Positions 35,132 to 43,956 are shown, numbered from the stretch's first letter. The stretch: DNA of 50,954 nucleotides from Anaerolineales bacterium (GCA_016927115.1 JAFGNH010000166.1:1-50954); one strand, 5' to 3'. Program-made: numbers and translations. The notes: a model not told the origin generated them from the letters alone.

Positions 35132-37642
35132 TTACTGCGCAAGCGCTGTTGCCTGTACACCAGCTGCGACAGCCAGTGCTTCGGCTATATCCGCGCCCTG
35201 GACAACATCAACAAGGGCCTTCCATTCCGCCTCACTGAACGGTGCGGGGATGGCATCGCCAATGTCTGGCGTAAAGCCGGAGGCTGAATCCAGTGCTGCA
35301 GCTTTTTTGGCCAGGGAGGCGTCCGTGTATTTGCCTGCTGCCCAGATATTGGGGGAGAGATCAAAACCGGAACGCGCCCAGGCGGATGCACCCTCAGCGC
35401 TGGTCAGGTAGGAAACGAGTGCCATGGCGGCTTCGCTGTCACTGAAAGCCATCATGTAGTCCGCCCCACCCTGCATGCCCTGTGCACCGGGGAAGGCGAA
35501 GAAGTCATAATCGACACCGTATTCCAGGTCAGGATACATTGCAACAACTTCACCACCCGCAAAACCGGACTGCTTGACCATCATTGCCTCAGCAGGATCG
35601 CTGAAGACTTTGTAGATTGCGTCCAGGAATGGGGTGGTAACCGTGCCGGTAGCGCCACCGACTGTATACATATCGTCGGAAGCCCACGCAGCATAGGTCT
35701 CGTAAGCCTGCGCCACACCAGCATCATCATAAGCCACTGTGCCGTCGAGCAAGCCCATCACGTAATCCGGGCCCTGCTGGGCCAGGAGAAGATCCTGGAT
35801 GAAGTCGGAGCCGGTCCAGCCTGTGGCTGCGCCGCTCTCCATACCCATGCTCCAGGGGATGTTTCCGTCAGCTACCATCTGCTCAACAAGTGTATCGAGT
35901 TCTTCAAGTGTTGTTGGGACAGTGTAACCGAAGGTTTCAAACTGAACCGGGCTGTACCAGATAATCGACTTGATATCTGCCTTGACAGGGACAGCCAGCC
36001 AGCTGCCGTCGAACGTTCCAAGATCCGCCCAGTAGCCAGCGTAGTTATCAGCCACTGCGCCGAGAGAACCAAGGTCCTGCAGTTGATCGGTATACAGCAG
36101 AGCAGGTGCAGTGGACGGCCAAAACAGAATGTCGGGCGGTGTGCTCTTTGCCTTGGTATCCAGTACGGCTGTGTCGCGGGTAGCCTCAGCAACAATTTCA
36201 ACACCGCAGGCTTCCACGAAGGGAGCCAGAATAGTGTTTATCTTTTCTTCTTCAGCGCCAGTCCACTGAGACATTATGGTCAGGGTCTGGCCTTCGCCTC
36301 CCATACAATCAATGGTGGGGGCCATGGCCAGGCCGTCGCGCTGTGCTGCTGCTGCGCCTTTAAGGGCGGTTCCAGCGGCGGTACCCTGAACGATCTCAAC
36401 GATAGCTTTCCATTCCGCCTCACCGAACGGTGCGGGGATGGTGTCGCCGAGATCGGGGGTAAAGCCGGAAGCGCTTGCCAGTGCTTCAGCTTTCTTGGCC
36501 AGCGAGGCGTCTGCGTAGTTACCGAGTGCGCCGTTATTGGGCGAGAGGTCGAAACCAGCAGCTGCCCAGGCAGCGCCGCCGTCTGCGCTGGTCAGGAAAG
36601 CGACCAGTGCTTTGGCTGCATTGCTGTCGCTGAAGGCCATCATGTAGTCCGCGCCCCCCTGCATGCCCTGTGCACCAGGGAAGGCGAAGAAGTCGTAATC
36701 GACGCCGTATTCCAGGTCGGGATACATCTTGGCAACCTCACCGCCTGCAAAGCCGGACTGCTTGACCATCATTGCCTCAGCAGGATCACTGAAGACCTTG
36801 TAGATTGCATCCAGGAATCCGGTGGTAACCGTGCCGGTAGCGCCGCCGACTGTATACATATCGTCGGAAGCCCACGCAGCATAGGTCTCATAAGCCTGCA
36901 CCACACCAGCATCATCATACGCCACAGTGCCGTCGATCAGACTCATCACGTAATCCGGGCCCTGCTGGGCCAGGAGAAGATCCTGGATAAAGTCGGAGCC
37001 GGTCCAGCCTGTGGCTGCGCCGCTCTCCATACCCATACTCCAGGGGATGTTCCCGTCAGCTACCATCTGCTCAACAAGTGCATCGAGTTCTTCGAAAGTT
37101 GTCGGGACAGTGTAACCGAAGGTTTCAAACTGAACCGGGCTGTACCAGATGATCGACTTGATATCTGCCTTTACGGGGACAGCCAGCCAGCTGCCGCTGA
37201 CAGTTCCAAGATCCTGCCAGTAGGCGGCGTAATTTGTTGCATCTGCCCCGAGGGCTCCCAGGTCCTGCAGCTGATCGGTGTACAGCAGGGCAGGCGAAGT
37301 GGATGGCCAGAACAGAACATCGGGCGGTGTGCTCTTGGCTTTGGTATCCAGTACGGCTGCATCGCGTGTTGCTTCAGCTTCGATGGTCACACCGCATGCT
37401 TCAACAAAGGGAGCGAGTACAGCGTTGATCTTTTCCTCTTCAGCGCCTGTCCATTGATACATCAGGCTCAATGTCTCGCCTTCTGCACCCATGCAGTCGA
37501 TCACCGGGCCTTCTTCAACAACTTCCGGCTCCTCAACGGGGGCAGGCTCCTCCACAGGGGTTTCGGTCGGCTGAGCGCAGGCCCCAAGAACCATGGACAG
37601 CACCATCAGGACTGACAGCCAGATTAATCCTTTCCTCTTCAT
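35132..37642 (-). CDS. Tandem-duplicated extracellular sugar-binding lipoprotein
   Basis: The start is ATG 37642 (MKRKGLIW); the ATG four codons upstream is excluded because codons 1-3 of that reading form the GGAGGA ribosome site. The 836-residue product has a lipoprotein signal (VLGACAQ) and a Pro/Glu-rich linker. Two complete family 1 (maltose/trehalose-type) binding domains then follow, encoded by 36314-37501 and 35135-36313. The period is 396 residues (1188 bp). Both start with IDCMG-x-EG-x-TL and share long identical blocks such as WLAVPVKADIKSIIWYSP. Each copy has a Cys pair (IDCMG and VEACG). Normal binding proteins have one such domain. It is the first structural gene after the LacI regulator. 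Confidence 0.94.
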   Translation of the reverse strand: MKRKGLIWLSVLMVLSMVLGACAQPTETPVEEPAPVEEPEVVEEGPVIDCMGAEGETLSLMYQWTGAEEEKINAVLAPFVEACGVTIEAEATRDAAVLDTKAKSTPPDVLFWPSTSPALLYTDQLQDLGALGADATNYAAYWQDLGTVSGSWLAVPVKADIKSIIWYSPVQFETFGYTVPTTFEELDALVEQMVADGNIPWSMGMESGAATGWTGSDFIQDLLLAQQGPDYVMSLIDGTVAYDDAGVVQAYETYAAWASDDMYTVGGATGTVTTGFLDAIYKVFSDPAEAMMVKQSGFAGGEVAKMYPDLEYGVDYDFFAFPGAQGMQGGADYMMAFSDSNAAKALVAFLTSADGGAAWAAAGFDLSPNNGALGNYADASLAKKAEALASASGFTPDLGDTIPAPFGEAEWKAIVEIVQGTAAGTALKGAAAAQRDGLAMAPTIDCMGGEGQTLTIMSQWTGAEEEKINTILAPFVEACGVEIVAEATRDTAVLDTKAKSTPPDILFWPSTAPALLYTDQLQDLGSLGAVADNYAGYWADLGTFDGSWLAVPVKADIKSIIWYSPVQFETFGYTVPTTLEELDTLVEQMVADGNIPWSMGMESGAATGWTGSDFIQDLLLAQQGPDYVMGLLDGTVAYDDAGVAQAYETYAAWASDDMYTVGGATGTVTTPFLDAIYKVFSDPAEAMMVKQSGFAGGEVVAMYPDLEYGVDYDFFAFPGAQGMQGGADYMMAFSDSEAAMALVSYLTSAEGASAWARSGFDLSPNIWAAGKYTDASLAKKAAALDSASGFTPDIGDAIPAPFSEAEWKALVDVVQGADIAEALAVAAGVQATALAQ
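35135..36313 (-). repeat. Binding-domain repeat, copy 2
   Basis: This 1179-bp unit encodes the C-terminal binding domain of the fused lipoprotein. It begins at the second IDCMG segment and runs to the stop. There is no second signal peptide or start site at the junction, so it is a fusion rather than two genes. Confidence 0.9.
36314..37501 (-). repeat. Binding-domain repeat, copy 1
   Basis: This 1188-bp unit encodes the N-terminal binding domain and has the same reading frame and length as the second copy at 35135-36313. Protein identity is high throughout, with fully identical stretches around the ligand-cleft region and variation mostly in the last 90 residues. Confidence 0.9.
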
Positions 37643-37721
37643 TATTTCCTCCAATTTATCAAATTGATTAAAACCAATGGGTCTATCTGTCTCTTATTCT
37701 TTTTGTCTGGTTCTCCTTTCT

Positions 37722-37732
37722 GAACAGTGTTC
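37722..37732. promoter_or_regulatory. Palindrome upstream of the sugar-binding protein gene
   Basis: GAACAGTGTTC is a perfect 11-bp palindrome about 80 nt upstream of the binding-protein start. A second short palindrome, ATCAAATTGAT, lies at 37658-37668. Either could be a site for the LacI-family regulator encoded just upstream. This is positional inference only. Confidence 0.35.
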
Positions 37733-37790
37733 CGATAATCATTCGGCTTATTTTCGATTCAGAAAACAATTTACGGGCGGACCTGTACTA

Positions 37791-38825
37791 TTAATCCGGT
37801 GGCGGCGAGCCACATGAGGAGCGTACGATCAGGTCCGTATCCAGAAAATCCTTTGTGGGTGTAGGGTCAAACCCTTCAATCATCCGCGTCAGCAAATCTG
37901 CAGCAGCCCATCCGATGCCGTAGGCAGGCAGGCGGACCGTGGTTAATGAGGGTTCGTGATAGACGGACATGGGAATATCATCAAAACCGACAAAAGCCAG
38001 ATCCTGTGGGATGGACAGGCCCCGGCTTTTGGCGGCTTTCATGGCGCCGATAGCGACCGTATCACTGGTAGCGAACACAGCGGTAAATTCCTCCCCGCGT
38101 GCAAAAAGTGCTTCCATGGCGGCTTCGCCGCTGGAAGGTGAAAAATCAGCTGTCCCAATTAAACCTGTAGAAAAGGAAAGGCCGGTTTCTTCCAGTGCAG
38201 CTTTGTAGCCCTGCAGACGGGCAGCGGCGGCGGTAAACACCAGCGGTGCATGCAGCAGGATAGCAATCCTTGTATGGCCGAGTTGAATCAGGTGGCGAGC
38301 AGCCATACGGGCTGCGGAAAAGTTATCAACGTCGACGGATGCGACATCGACATCGGACCACTGTCCCTGAAGCACAATGGGGAAATCTCCTGTCAGCAGC
38401 TGGCGCAGCCCGTCGTCATCCGTTCGCGGGCCGGAGAGAATGATACCGTCCACATGCCCGCCGCGCAGCAGATACTCACAGCGTTCGCTGCCATTACGTA
38501 CGGGAATGGGGGCGAGCAGCACTTCATAGCCTGCTTTGTAAGCAGCGTCATACACGCCCCGCAGCACCTGGGGCAGGATTGCGTCGGCGAAAGCGCGCTC
38601 TGCGGACTGGCGTTCGACGTAGGCCAGGATTCTTGTTTTCCCGGTAACCAGGCGGCGGGCTGAAGCGTTGGGGTGATAGCCCAGCTGTTCAGCTGCTTCC
38701 AGCACTCTCTGGCGGGTATCTTCACTGATACGCATACCCCGGACGTCATTTAAGACGAAGGAAACCGTTGTCCGTGAGACACCGGCCAATTCAGCTACTT
38801 CTCGAGAGGTAACACGTTTTACCAT
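37791..38825 (-). CDS. LacI-family transcriptional regulator of the sugar locus
   Basis: Starting at MVKRVTSREVAELAG (38825), with GGAGCCC just upstream, gives 344 residues. An N-terminal LacI helix-turn-helix (about 3-55; VTSREVAELAGVSRTTVSFV, then hinge GYHPNASARRL) is followed by a periplasmic-binding-protein-like sensor domain with DGIILSGPR, GHTRIAIL, FATSDTVAIGAM and FVGFDDIPMSVY. It sits between the importer operon and the divergent treT-like gene. It is therefore the likely local repressor, probably induced by trehalose, maltose or a phosphorylated derivative. The hinge has the Leu/minor-groove residues expected of a functional operator binder. Confidence 0.93.
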   Translation of the reverse strand: MVKRVTSREVAELAGVSRTTVSFVLNDVRGMRISEDTRQRVLEAAEQLGYHPNASARRLVTGKTRILAYVERQSAERAFADAILPQVLRGVYDAAYKAGYEVLLAPIPVRNGSERCEYLLRGGHVDGIILSGPRTDDDGLRQLLTGDFPIVLQGQWSDVDVASVDVDNFSAARMAARHLIQLGHTRIAILLHAPLVFTAAAARLQGYKAALEETGLSFSTGLIGTADFSPSSGEAAMEALFARGEEFTAVFATSDTVAIGAMKAAKSRGLSIPQDLAFVGFDDIPMSVYHEPSLTTVRLPAYGIGWAAADLLTRMIEGFDPTPTKDFLDTDLIVRSSCGSPPPD

Positions 38826-38861
38826 GGGCTCCTTAATTTGCTGATACGTGTTAGCTATAGT

Positions 38862-38890
38862 ATTATTGCATTGGATGGGATTGAAGTCAA
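38862..38890 (-). promoter_or_regulatory. Promoter of the lacI-type gene
   Basis: On the minus strand, TTGACT (38885-38890) and AATAAT (38862-38867) are separated by 17 bp, 37 nt upstream of the start codon. The stretch between -10 and the ribosome site contains TGATAC...GTATTA-like symmetry (about 38842-38865), which could be an autoregulatory operator. Confidence 0.5.
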
Positions 38891-38980
38891 GCGCAGATTC
38901 GCCGCCCTGCAACCTCTTCTCCCTTTATCCTTTATAATGGACTGCTACTTGTGCTATTTATCTTACTGTGAGGGATTCTT

Positions 38981-40222
38981 ATGCTAGACCCAGTCAGCAC
39001 CAAACCGAAACAACTGCAGGACTACAGCCAGATCGCCGGAGAGGAACTTCTTAACGAGATTCGAAACCTGGCTGCTCCTCTCAAAGACGCCCGCATTCTC
39101 AATATCAATGCAACCGCCTTCGGAGGCGGCGTCGCCGAAATCCTCATGTCACTTGTGCCTCTCATGCAGGATATCGGCCTGGATGCCACCTGGCAGGTTA
39201 TCCAGGGAAACGATGATTTTTTCAATGTCACCAAAGCCAGCCACAACGGCTTGCAGGGTATGCAGCTGCCGTTGACCGATTCAATGAAAAATACCTGGAA
39301 GAAATACAACCAGCTCAACGCAAACCGTTTCGAAGGCGAGTATGACTTTATCATCGTGCACGACCCACAACCCGCCGGTTTGAAATTCTTCCTCGAGGAC
39401 AAAGGCGCACAGCATTGGATCTGGCGCTGCCACATCGACACCTCCCACCCCAACCCGGATTTCTGGAATTTCTACGCCCCCTATATCAATACTTACGAAA
39501 ACGCCATCTTCACCCTGAAGGATTATGTCGGGCCCGGCGTAGCCTTCAAGAACCTGGCAATCATCCCGCCCACCATCGACCCGCTCTCAGAGAAAAATGC
39601 ACCGATCCCGGTGGAAACAGCGCGTGCAACTATCGCATCCTATGGCATCGACCCCGATCGGCCCCTGGTCACCCAGGTCAGCCGTTTTGACCCATGGAAG
39701 GATCCGCTGGGCGTTATCGATGCCTACCGAATCGTGAAACTATCCATCCCCGACGTACAGCTGGCCCTGGTGGGATCCATGGCTTCCGACGATCCCGAAG
39801 GCTGGTATTATCTGGATAAAACCACCCGCCATGCCGGTGAAGACAACGATATCCATATACTTCACAACTTCCACGGTGTGGGCGGCTACGAAGTCGGCTG
39901 TTTCCAGACTGCCTCTGATGTCGTGATCCAGAAGTCCACCCGCGAAGGTTTCGGTCTGGTCGTTACCGAAGCATTGTGGAAAGGCGTGCCGGTGGTAGGC
40001 GGAAACGTCGGCGGCATACCGCTCCAGATCCTCGATGGGAAAACCGGCTACCTGGTAGACACCGTTGAGCAATGCGCCGATCGCGTTCAGCAGCTCCTGA
40101 AAAACCCCGGGCTGTGTACTGAGCTCGGCACTGCAGCCCGCGAGTTCGTGCGCACCCACTTCCTGACCATGCACCATCTGCGGAATTATCTGAAGCTGTT
40201 CCAGACAATCGCTGGTAAATAG
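38981..40222 (+). CDS. treT: TreT-like trehalose synthase, GT4 family
   Basis: The 413-residue protein matches the trehalose glycosyltransferring synthase group of family GT4. Seen are the N-terminal NINATAFGGGVAEIL (glycine-rich nucleotide/sugar loop), HDPQPAGL, IWRCHIDTSHP, TQVSRFDPWKDP and the GT4 STREGFGLVVTEALWKGVPVVGG E-x7-E region. TreT reversibly joins NDP-glucose and glucose to make trehalose. In Thermococcus treT lies with the trehalose/maltose importer, as here. That supports trehalose or maltose as the imported sugar and an intracellular role for TreT in breaking down or making trehalose. A GTGAGGG site precedes the start. Confidence 0.87.
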   Translation: MLDPVSTKPKQLQDYSQIAGEELLNEIRNLAAPLKDARILNINATAFGGGVAEILMSLVPLMQDIGLDATWQVIQGNDDFFNVTKASHNGLQGMQLPLTDSMKNTWKKYNQLNANRFEGEYDFIIVHDPQPAGLKFFLEDKGAQHWIWRCHIDTSHPNPDFWNFYAPYINTYENAIFTLKDYVGPGVAFKNLAIIPPTIDPLSEKNAPIPVETARATIASYGIDPDRPLVTQVSRFDPWKDPLGVIDAYRIVKLSIPDVQLALVGSMASDDPEGWYYLDKTTRHAGEDNDIHILHNFHGVGGYEVGCFQTASDVVIQKSTREGFGLVVTEALWKGVPVVGGNVGGIPLQILDGKTGYLVDTVEQCADRVQQLLKNPGLCTELGTAAREFVRTHFLTMHHLRNYLKLFQTIAGK

Positions 40223-40238
40223 CAGCCGGGATAAAGTA

Positions 40239-40260
40239 CTTTTTCCTTATTTGGAAAAAG
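40239..40260. terminator. Hairpin after the treT-like gene
   Basis: CTTTTTCC (40239-40246) and GGAAAAAG (40253-40260) pair perfectly around a 6-nt loop, 17 nt beyond the stop. It lacks a T-run after the stem, so it is a weak terminator candidate. Confidence 0.4.
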
Positions 40261-40377
40261 ATGCGGACTTGATATATTTATGCTAGACTGATCGATACAA
40301 ATCAAACCCGGACGTTTTCCCCGGCCAACAATGACCGGGAGAGCCGCATTCATACAAGTATAGATAAGGAGAATAGG

Positions 40378-41049
40378 ATGGACCTGGGAAAAGCCTTTTC
40401 ATTCGTTTTTGATGATTCAGAGTGGATCAAAAAAGTACTCATAGCAGCTGCTGTATCGCTCATTCCTGTCATCGGCCAGATCGTTGTGCTCGGTTGGGGG
40501 CTCACCATCACACAACGTGTTATTCGCAAGGAAGCAGAACTGCTGCCGGATTGGAGCAGCTTCGGAGAATATCTTGGCCTGGGTTTCAAGGGATTTGTTG
40601 TCATGCTTGCTTACATGATTCCGGTATTCATCCTGACAGCACCCTCAAGTATTCTCGCCAGCTTTTCGGACTCAGAAACTATGGCAACTGTCATAATGAT
40701 CGTGAGTATCCTGTGCAGCTGTCTGACCATTGTGTACAGCATTTTGCTCGCTCTATTACTGCCGGCTGCTTTCGGCCTGATTGCCGAAACCGAATCCATC
40801 GGCGCCGGCTTCAAACTGGGTGATATTTTCACAATGGTGAAAGATAACATTTCAGCGTACCTGATGGTCCTGGTTGGAATGATCGGCGCCGGTTTCATCG
40901 GTGGTCTGGGTGCCATCCTTTGCGTTGTCGGCATACTGGCTACCCAGGCATATAGCATGGCTGTCAACAGCCATCTGATCGGCCAGGCTTATCTGAAGGC
41001 CAAACCCGGCGCTGCATTTGAAGGGGTTCCTGCAGAACTGCAGTCCTGA
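40378..41049 (+). CDS. DUF4013 family membrane protein
   Basis: The 223-residue protein has about five hydrophobic segments. The N-terminal pattern DLGKAFSFVFDDSEWIKK-x-LI followed by a membrane helix and ITQRVIRKEAELLPDW is characteristic of DUF4013. The function of the family is not known. A textbook AAGGAG site lies just upstream, and a strong terminator follows, so it is probably monocistronic. It is unlikely to belong to the trehalose locus functionally. Confidence 0.88.
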   Translation: MDLGKAFSFVFDDSEWIKKVLIAAAVSLIPVIGQIVVLGWGLTITQRVIRKEAELLPDWSSFGEYLGLGFKGFVVMLAYMIPVFILTAPSSILASFSDSETMATVIMIVSILCSCLTIVYSILLALLLPAAFGLIAETESIGAGFKLGDIFTMVKDNISAYLMVLVGMIGAGFIGGLGAILCVVGILATQAYSMAVNSHLIGQAYLKAKPGAAFEGVPAELQS

Positions 41050-41093
41050 CCCGGAGCCAGTTTTCCGGCTGATCTACCACTAGAATAGAGAAG

Positions 41094-41123
41094 GGGCTGT
41101 CCCTCTGTTTCCAAGGACAGCCC
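41094..41123 (+). terminator. Intrinsic terminator of the DUF4013 gene
   Basis: GGGCTGTCC (41094-41102) and GGACAGCCC (41115-41123) form a perfect 9-bp stem with a 12-nt loop, followed by TTCTTTGTATTTTT. Confidence 0.92.
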
Positions 41124-41125
41124 TT

Positions 41126-41441
41126 CTTTGTATTTTTAGTATAGGTGCAAGAACAGATTGGCAGCTCCTGACCAACCCACCTCAAAATATCCGACAGGAA
41201 GGTGTATAGGCCGGTCTTAATAAAGTGATCGAAGCAAATCGCTTGCTCCAAATCCATTTTGGATACGCACCAACTTTGGTTTGCTTCGTCGCCCATTTCA
41301 TTACGAGTGACTTTCTCAGGGGATTCCTCGCTTCTCGTAAAAACAGCTGGGGGGGGGGATGAGGCAAGAGGCCGCCCCATCACTCCGCTTTATCTAATAG
41401 CCCCCTCCTTGTTGCTTATCCGGTTTTCGATTCAACCTGTA
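41126..41441. other. Intergenic region with a 10-G run
   Basis: No supported gene. There is a small inverted repeat TCCAAA-N5-TTTGGA near 41249 and a run of ten Gs at 41349-41358. Minus-strand frames across this segment have no family signature. It could be decayed coding DNA, but I cannot name a source. Confidence 0.45.
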
Positions 41442-42938
41442 TTAAGGCACACCAGGAAGCAGTGTACTACTCAGATCAACATGGTAAACCCGCCAGCCGG
41501 GATAGCCTTCAATCACAAGTTGATTCGCAGCCATGCCGCGATCCAGCGCTGCCTGAAGCGGTCTCTTGGAGAAGGGAGGAGCGAGCGGCACATACAACCC
41601 ATACTCCCACCACGAATCCCTCGTTTCGATAAACACCAGTGCAGGATCGCTGTCCAATTCCTCCAGCAGCCATCCGTTGTCTGCAGACATCCCATTGATC
41701 GAACCGGCTTCCAACAGCCTGGCGGGGAGATAACCGAAAACATTAATCCCTGTCAGTACAGCAAGCAATCCCGCCGCTAACCATCTGCGTGCAGGCTGCC
41801 ACTTCCCCTGAGCCTGTATACCCCATCCTGCCAGCCACTCCACTCCTGCAGCAGTCAGAATACACGCCGCAGGAATGCCCTCAAAATAGTAGCGCGGCCC
41901 ATACAGCCACGAACCCACCCAGTAACCCCCATAAACCAGAATCAGGTTGGCCGTAGACCCCAACAGCAGCCACTGTTTTCTGTTTCGTCGGTACGCCAAC
42001 AACCCGAATGGCATCAGGATCCAGGAAAAGGAAAACCATCCGAACAGGTCCTTCGCCCCGCTTTTCAGGCTGATCCGGATATTCATCCACGCGAGCCGCA
42101 GCGAGTGGCCGCTTTCCGTAACACCCACACCCGCACCAAACCCATAACGATCGTAGGGCCACCACAGCGTGTAGAGGTTCTGCCGGGGGTCCCCGGTTAG
42201 AGCTGCCTGCCAGAGCGGCAGGATCAGGCAAAAAATCGCTGCCTGCAGGCCGATAAGCAGCACGGCCTGTCGTTCTGTACGACTCCCGCGGATAAGCAGG
42301 GTCAACCCGTGGATAAAAAAGGGCAGCGCGACTCCCACTGCAGTCAGCGGCCGGGTGACCGCCAGCAGCCCCAGGCAGCAGCCTGCTGCAGCGATCTGCA
42401 TCGTGTGAACAGATCCCGCTTCAGAAAATCCTCCATCGAGAAAAAGGCCAAACCATGCAAGGCAGAACACCAGCACCAGCACAAGACTCCACAGATGCGC
42501 CATCAACGAACCAGCCAGCAGAAGAAACATCGGCGAGGACAGCAGCAAGAGAGAAGCCAGGAGGCCCAACCGCTCGTTTTTCACGCGGCTGCCCAGCCTG
42601 TACATCAGCCAGATTGCTACACCTGTCAGCAGCGGATTGACCCATCCAGCCAGCCCAAGGCGGGCACCCAGGGACAGCAAAGCCGGCCATCCGGGGGGAT
42701 ACTTGCCGAAGCGCTGTCCCTCATAATCGATCACGAACGGAACCAGCTGGCTTTTCGGTTCCACCGGCGAAGGCAATGAGAGTTTCCCCTGTGCCATCGT
42801 TTTTGCCTGCCATAGATAAGCGAACTCGTCTTCGATATGTGGTGTCTGACGGTAAACAAAAAGCGCGATCCCGGCCGCAGCCAGGATCGCGAGGACAGCC
42901 AACCCTCCAGCAAGAAGGTCCGCCGTTCGTTTTTTCAT
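41442..42938 (-). CDS. GT39/ArnT-like membrane glycosyltransferase (GT-C fold)
   Basis: From MKKRTADLLA (42938) the product is 498 residues with about ten membrane helices. After the first helix, TPHIEDEFAYLWQAKTMAQG places an acidic pair (Asp37/Glu38) in the first outer loop, as in GT-C enzymes that use polyprenyl-phosphate sugars. KYPPGWPALLSLG and GPRYYFEGIPA are further family-like features. It probably transfers a sugar to a protein, lipid or wall polymer outside the membrane; the acceptor is unknown. It directly follows the cysQ-like stop (TGAAATG), so translation is probably coupled. An upstream extension to 43061 overlaps cysQ and is rejected. Confidence 0.82.
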   Translation of the reverse strand: MKKRTADLLAGGLAVLAILAAAGIALFVYRQTPHIEDEFAYLWQAKTMAQGKLSLPSPVEPKSQLVPFVIDYEGQRFGKYPPGWPALLSLGARLGLAGWVNPLLTGVAIWLMYRLGSRVKNERLGLLASLLLLSSPMFLLLAGSLMAHLWSLVLVLVFCLAWFGLFLDGGFSEAGSVHTMQIAAAGCCLGLLAVTRPLTAVGVALPFFIHGLTLLIRGSRTERQAVLLIGLQAAIFCLILPLWQAALTGDPRQNLYTLWWPYDRYGFGAGVGVTESGHSLRLAWMNIRISLKSGAKDLFGWFSFSWILMPFGLLAYRRNRKQWLLLGSTANLILVYGGYWVGSWLYGPRYYFEGIPAACILTAAGVEWLAGWGIQAQGKWQPARRWLAAGLLAVLTGINVFGYLPARLLEAGSINGMSADNGWLLEELDSDPALVFIETRDSWWEYGLYVPLAPPFSKRPLQAALDRGMAANQLVIEGYPGWRVYHVDLSSTLLPGVP

Positions 42939-42939
42939 T

Positions 42940-43944
42940 TCAGGAAGGGCGTTGATCGGCGCCCACAGCCTTAAGTGCTGCCAGTGCCGCCTCATGCAGG
43001 GCGCTGTTGGAAACAAGCACACCTGTGTTGCCGAGAAGCTCAGACCCGCGTGTGAAATCAAGTTTCCTGCCCGTCAGGTCCGTCACCTTGCCGCCGGCTT
43101 CCTCAATAACAATGGACCCGGCGGCCTGGTCCCAGATTTTTTCGTGGTAATCCGGCCTTGATGGGGAAATCAGACGCAGGATGAGCTCCCCCCTGCCTGC
43201 GGCCAGCACGGCGAACTTCGCCTGGCTGTCCATCCTGACCGGTTCGTGGGTGATTCCCATCTTTTCAATAAAGATATCGATCTGGGAGACATTGGTATGG
43301 CCGGATTCGTACGAGCGCAGCACCCGTACGGTCGCCGGATCGACTCTGCTGGTCACCTGCATGCGGGCAAAGTCACTGCCCCCGGCTTCCACCACCCAGG
43401 AACCCTCACCGCGTACAGCTATCACCAGGCTGCCATCACCATCCGGATCTTCTTCCATCTTTGTGTTCAGATTGGGCATACCCAGCGCGCCGACCACGAC
43501 TTCTCCTTTTTCGATCAGCGCCAGCGCAACCGCGTACTGCTGGCCGCGCAGGAACCCTTTCGTGCCGTCAATCGGGTCCAGCGTCCAGAAACGGTCCGCA
43601 GGCTCACCCGCTCCGGTATCGATCCAGGCCAACACATCGCCCCCCGACGCCTGCGGAAACACCTGCCGGACATACTTCTCAACAGCTTTGCGTTTATCAG
43701 CCTGTTCCGGCAGCTGCAGCGAATGGCTCGCTTCCTCTCCCACAAGCGGCTCATCGGGGAACTGCTCCTGCAGCATGTGGGCGATCACAGCCTGCGACGC
43801 AAAATCCGCCACCGTCACCGGAGAGCGGTCCTCTTTGGACAGTGCTTTCAGCACCATTTCCTGTTGAATTTTCTGGCACAACCGTGCAGCTTCTCCCACT
43901 GCCTGCAGCGCAAACGCTGCTTCTTTCTGATAGCTGGAAAACAT
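42940..43944 (-). CDS. cysQ: 3'(2'),5'-bisphosphate nucleotidase, CysQ/HAL2 type
   Basis: The start is ATG 43944 (MFSSYQKEAA); the ATG four codons earlier is part of the GGAGGT ribosome site. The 334-residue protein has VADFASQAVI, GEEAS, WTLDPIDGTKGF (Mg2+/Li+-sensitive phosphatase signature), KFAVLAAGRGELILRL and the IWDQAAGSIVIEEAGG motif. It should convert 3'-phosphoadenosine 5'-phosphate to AMP; inositol monophosphatase-like activity is the alternative. Length and an inserted segment near residues 100-118 are closer to HAL2-type than short CysQ enzymes. It is co-transcribed with the GT39-like gene. Confidence 0.9.
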   Translation of the reverse strand: MFSSYQKEAAFALQAVGEAARLCQKIQQEMVLKALSKEDRSPVTVADFASQAVIAHMLQEQFPDEPLVGEEASHSLQLPEQADKRKAVEKYVRQVFPQASGGDVLAWIDTGAGEPADRFWTLDPIDGTKGFLRGQQYAVALALIEKGEVVVGALGMPNLNTKMEEDPDGDGSLVIAVRGEGSWVVEAGGSDFARMQVTSRVDPATVRVLRSYESGHTNVSQIDIFIEKMGITHEPVRMDSQAKFAVLAAGRGELILRLISPSRPDYHEKIWDQAAGSIVIEEAGGKVTDLTGRKLDFTRGSELLGNTGVLVSNSALHEAALAALKAVGADQRPS

Positions 43945-43956
43945 ACAACCTCCCAC

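Noticed and set aside
36083..37615. 510-codon open frame antisense to the sugar-binding lipoprotein gene
   Set aside because: It mirrors a well-supported duplicated coding sequence, is Cys/His/Gly-rich with no family pattern, and repeats because the sense strand repeats.
40964..41383. Minus-strand frame across the DUF4013 terminator region
   Set aside because: It would read through a strong terminator hairpin and a 10-G run, and no family is recognisable; possible decayed DNA only.
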